DNA of 64,000 nucleotides from Pseudofrankia sp. DC12 (GTDB lineage Bacteria > Actinomycetota > Actinomycetes > Frankiales > Frankiaceae): contig NZ_KQ031391.1 in assembly GCF_000966285.1 (NCBI RefSeq), positions 368,978-432,977 of the forward strand, read 5' to 3'. The notes under the pieces are model-generated. The model did not search any database. It had not been told where the DNA came from and worked only from the letters and a program-made list of their open reading frames with translations. Every line of letters starts with the position of its first letter. Position 1 is the first letter of the stretch. Both the position numbers and the translations under genes were made by a program. This document shows positions 61,229-64,000 of this stretch, piece by piece.

Positions 61229-61898
61229 CGGTGCCCCCCTGCCCGCGGCGGGCCCGAAGGGCGATCACCGCACCGCTGACGACGACGAGCACGCCGACGC
61301 CGACGGCTATGCCCACCACCAGGCCGGCGGACGACCCGCCCTTGCCTTCCGACGTCGCCCCGGTCCCGGGCAACGTGGTCCCGCCACCGGCCGGAGCGCC
61401 GGCCGCGGGCGGAATGGTCGCCGAGGCCGCCGCGGCCGTAGGCGACGAACCGGACCCTACGTCACCCGTCGCGGTGAACGTGACCTGCCCGGTCACCGGG
61501 TGCCCGTCCGCGGACACGATCCGGTAGGACAGCCGGTACACCCCAGCGGGACGGTGGTCCGCGAGGCGCTGGGTGACGATCGCCCCGTCGAGGACGGCGT
61601 CACCGACGGCGGCGTTGCTTCCGCCCGGCCCTTCGACGGCGACCGCGCCCAGCCCGAGCAGATGCTGTGCGAACGTGAGCTGGATCTGATCGGGGGCGAC
61701 CGGCACGGTCGAGCCGTCGGCGGGCGTGCTCGACAGAAGCCGGGTGTGCGCGGACGCGGGCGCCGCGATGGCGACCAGCGCCACCAACGCGAGACCGACG
61801 CCGGCCAGCCCGGCCCCCACCCGCCGGCCCAGCGCCCAGCCGCCGGCCCGCGGGCCGAGGACGCGGCCAGACCGGTGGCCGTATTCCGATGCACGCAT
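61218..61898 (-). CDS. CopC domain copper-binding protein with C-terminal anchor
   Basis: After a signal peptide ending APASAH, the mature protein begins with His, the first CopC copper ligand, followed by TRLLSSTPADGSTV. The second metal histidine is in VSADGHPVTGQVTF. A Gly/Thr-rich linker and a C-terminal membrane segment (GLVVGIAVGVGVLVVVSGAV, 20) anchor it outside the cell. It delivers copper to the CopD-CtaG protein encoded next. Start ATG 61898 gives MRASEYGHRSGRVLG. Confidence 0.9.
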   Translation of the reverse strand: MRASEYGHRSGRVLGPRAGGWALGRRVGAGLAGVGLALVALVAIAAPASAHTRLLSSTPADGSTVPVAPDQIQLTFAQHLLGLGAVAVEGPGGSNAAVGDAVLDGAIVTQRLADHRPAGVYRLSYRIVSADGHPVTGQVTFTATGDVGSGSSPTAAAASATIPPAAGAPAGGGTTLPGTGATSEGKGGSSAGLVVGIAVGVGVLVVVSGAVIALRARRGQGGTDGA

Positions 61899-62045
61899 CC
61901 CGCGTCTCCCACCCGCCGCCAGGCACACCGGCGCACGGCGGTCAGACCGCGGCGCCGGCGTTCACACCCGAGCTTCCTTCTACGTCACGTCGAAGATACC
62001 CGGGCGCCCCGCGCACGCCAGAAGGGCGCAGCGCTGAGCGGTCAA

Positions 62046-62180
62046 CCAGTTCGGGCCCGTGGCGACCGGGCGGGCCGGGCCGGCCGGCCGCTCGGACCAG
62101 GAGCCGGGGTAGAGGGCGGCGTCGATGCCGGCCACGGCGAGGACGCCGATCTCGTGGGCGGCGGTCACCCCGGAGCCGGC
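62046..62180 (-). pseudogene. C-terminal remnant of a rhodanese-type sulfurtransferase
   Basis: GSGVTAAHEIGVLAVAGIDA, ALYPGSWSE and ARPVATG are the end of a thiosulfate/3-mercaptopyruvate sulfurtransferase, where the active-site loop is normally CGSGVTA. Here the preceding residues are CEA and nothing before them matches the family, so only about 45 residues remain. It is located just downstream of the carboxylesterase gene, inside a 327-bp stretch that otherwise holds no feature. Confidence 0.72.
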
Positions 62181-62225
62181 CTCACACGGGCGCAACGTTC
62201 GGGCAGCAAAGCTGCGAACGGCAGC

Positions 62226-63911
62226 CTAGTGCAGCGGCAGGCCGGACCAGGCGGCATGCCGCGCGCCACCCGGGTGCTCGACGGCCGAGGCCGTGGCGCC
62301 GAGCAGCAGCGTCGTCCGCCGGTCCGGGTCGTGGCGTGGCCAGGCGGGCAGGGCCGGCGTCGACGGGTCGCCGGTGCGGGCGAAGGCGAGCAGCGCGTCC
62401 TGCCAGCGGGCGGCGGCACGGCGGGCCGGGTCCGGGCTCGTCCCGTCGGCGCGGCCCCAGGTCAGTGGCAGGTCGGCACCGTGCATCGCCGCCCGCCCGG
62501 CGGTGACAGGGTCGAAGCGGAGGGTCCAGGACCGGCCGCCGGCGGCGTCCGCGGCGGCGGCGAGGCGGGTGGCGGGCAGCGCGAACATCGCGTCGGTGAG
62601 CAGTGCGGACCGGCCGGCGGCCGGGTCGCCGGTCTCGCGGGCATAGAGGTCGAGCAGCGCCTGCCACCGGGCCTCGCCGAGTGTGCCCAGCGCGCGGCGC
62701 TCCAGGCCGGCCGGGACGACCTCGGGCGCGAGCGCGAGGAACAGCTCGGCCTCGTCGCGGCACCAGGTGACCAGCAACGGCACGTCGCGCGCCGAGCCGG
62801 CCGCGACCGCCGCCGTCGGCGCCACCGGCAGGACGGCCCCGTCGACGGACGGCGCGAACGGGTCGAGCCCGAGCCGCGCGCCAGGCAGCACCGACTCCGC
62901 GAGCAGCGCCTCGCCCGCGCGGAGCAGCTCGACGGTCGACGCCCGCGCCGGCGGGTGGCCGACCAGGTGCAGGTAGCGGTGGCGGACGCGCTCGCTGTCG
63001 GCCTGGTCTCGCAGGTGGTGGGCGGTGCCGCTCTGCAGGACGGCGCGGTGGAACAGGCCCCGGGCGTCCGGCGCGCCCAGCAGCGCGCCCACGTACATCG
63101 CCCCGGCGGACTCCCCGAAGACGGTCACCAGGGCTGGGTCGCCGCCGAACGCCGTGGCCGCGGCCCGCACCCAGCGCAGCGCCGCGAGCTGGTCGAGCAG
63201 GGCGAGGTTGCCGGTGCCCGGCTGCGGGGCAAGGGCGAGGTGGCCCCACGGGCCGAGCCGGTAGTTGAGCGTCACGACGACGACGTCGCCACGGGCGGCG
63301 AGCCGCGCGCCGTCGAACGAGCTGCCGGCGCCGCTCACGAAGCCACCGCCGTGGATCCAGACCAGCACCGGCCGCGGCGGCCCAGCCGGCCCGGGCGACC
63401 AGACGTTCAGGTAGAGGCAGTCCTCGCTGCCGCGCGGCTCCCGGCCGCGGCGCGCGGGGGCCCGCAGCCCCGGCAACCGCAGCTGGGGGCCGGTCGGGCC
63501 GAACGCCGAGCAGTCTCGCTCGCCGGCCCAGGGCTCCGGCGGCTCCGGGGCCTGGAACCGCCGCTCCCCGACCGGCGCGGCGGCGTAGGGCAGGCCACGC
63601 CACACCCGCACGGCGCCCAGGTCGACGCCCCGTGCGACGCCCCACGGCAGCCGCACCGCCGCCCGGTCCTCGGCCTCCCCAGCGTCGCGGACGTCAGGCG
63701 CGCGGATCCGATCCCCTCGGCCGGCCCAGCCGGGCACGCTTCCCGGCAACGAAGACAGACCGGACACCGGCGATGCCTCCCTGCCAGATTCGGCGACCCG
63801 CCGCGGCGGCCCCTCGCCAGTAAAGCCCCCGTGGCGACGGCGACCGATCAGGGGCGCGGCCGGCACCCGACAGGTCCGCCGGACCGGTCGACCAAACGGA
63901 ATGAGCGTCAC
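62226..63911 (-). CDS. type B carboxylesterase
   Basis: An alpha/beta hydrolase with RVWRGLPYAAAPVGERRFQA (20), SEDCLYLNVWSP, the oxyanion-hole motif VWIHGGGFVSGAG, nucleophile serine in VTVFGESAGAMYVGALL, a candidate acid in CRDEAELFL and the catalytic histidine in MHGADLPLTWG. It hydrolyses carboxylic esters; the natural substrate is unknown. The conserved part starts near VRLPWGVARGVDL; the first 85 residues are Arg/Pro-rich and no good ribosome-binding site was found, so an internal GTG start is possible. Confidence 0.88.
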   Translation of the reverse strand: MTLIPFGRPVRRTCRVPAAPLIGRRRHGGFTGEGPPRRVAESGREASPVSGLSSLPGSVPGWAGRGDRIRAPDVRDAGEAEDRAAVRLPWGVARGVDLGAVRVWRGLPYAAAPVGERRFQAPEPPEPWAGERDCSAFGPTGPQLRLPGLRAPARRGREPRGSEDCLYLNVWSPGPAGPPRPVLVWIHGGGFVSGAGSSFDGARLAARGDVVVVTLNYRLGPWGHLALAPQPGTGNLALLDQLAALRWVRAAATAFGGDPALVTVFGESAGAMYVGALLGAPDARGLFHRAVLQSGTAHHLRDQADSERVRHRYLHLVGHPPARASTVELLRAGEALLAESVLPGARLGLDPFAPSVDGAVLPVAPTAAVAAGSARDVPLLVTWCRDEAELFLALAPEVVPAGLERRALGTLGEARWQALLDLYARETGDPAAGRSALLTDAMFALPATRLAAAADAAGGRSWTLRFDPVTAGRAAMHGADLPLTWGRADGTSPDPARRAAARWQDALLAFARTGDPSTPALPAWPRHDPDRRTTLLLGATASAVEHPGGARHAAWSGLPLH

Positions 63912-64000
63912 GGCCGGGACACAGGGTTGAAGCGGAGGGAGGTTCCGGTTGTCGGTAATATGCGGAGCACGATTCCGCTTCGACGGGATCGCCTCCCTCT

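Noticed and set aside
58871-61279. Open frame antisense to the CopD-CtaG gene
   Set aside because: Low-complexity Arg/Gly/His/Gln shadow of a membrane protein gene.

Overview
The window is very GC-rich, with G/C-biased third codon positions, many GTG (and one TTG) starts, and start/stop overlaps of the GTGA or TTGA type. The ribosomal RNA operon has no tRNA in its 16S-23S spacer. Together with LAL-type LuxR, MT0933-like antitoxin and DUF574 methyltransferase families, this points to an actinomycete. A Frankia-like organism is plausible, but that is an impression and has not been tested. Most genes are chromosomal metabolism, transport and regulation; the clearest mobile DNA is one insertion sequence.

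Region by region. 1-6115: a tightly coupled redox operon with an Old-Yellow-Enzyme/FadH-type flavoenzyme (cut by the window edge), ETF alpha, a FixC-like quinone oxidoreductase, a FixX-like ferredoxin and a divergent ETF beta. 6227-11223: a DUF2267 protein, a solitary Cas6-like RAMP protein with no CRISPR array or other cas gene, a large LAL regulator and a small repeat-rich protein. 11708-16457: an ABC exporter with two tandem paralogous permeases, a DMT-type transporter whose frame runs antisense into the second permease, and a proline dehydrogenase. 17324-19035: an IS630-type element with 23-bp terminal repeats and TA target duplication. It carries an extra small gene and sits exactly in the stop codon of metX, which is followed by metY (methionine biosynthesis). 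21657-24339: a decayed locus in which an RpiR/SIS regulator is joined to a tyrosine-phosphatase fragment, next to an intact phosphodiesterase and a broken sugar-type permease. 24447-26496: 6-phosphofructokinase and a DsbA/FrnE-like protein.

26561-35223 looks like an amino-alcohol (ethanolamine) catabolic region. On the minus strand are a class III aminotransferase-fold enzyme, a choline/ethanolamine-kinase-like phosphotransferase, an SDR and a GntR regulator. On the plus strand are an APC permease and the two subunits of B12-dependent ethanolamine ammonia-lyase. I infer two possible parallel routes from ethanolamine to acetaldehyde. 35242-46412: a DUF234-type ATPase with an AT-rich promoter, a frameshifted methyltransferase, a fused asymmetric ABC exporter with its MarR regulator and a likely operator, an orphan antitoxin, a LysR regulator opposite a solo CTP-synthase-like amidotransferase, and an amidohydrolase.

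46437-52076: a complete rRNA operon on the minus strand (16S, 23S, 5S) with promoter, antitermination boxes, 23S processing stem and terminator. 52745-63911: a methyltransferase, PurU, a universal stress protein, an Hsp70-like protein with two substrate-binding beta domains and no lid, a PPOX-fold protein, a DUF1232 protein, a copper pair (CopC, CopD-CtaG fusion), a sulfurtransferase remnant and a type B carboxylesterase.

The most unusual items are the lidless double-SBD Hsp70, the orphan Cas6-like protein, the two-route ethanolamine locus, the passenger-carrying IS630 element in a stop codon, and the chimeric regulator locus.
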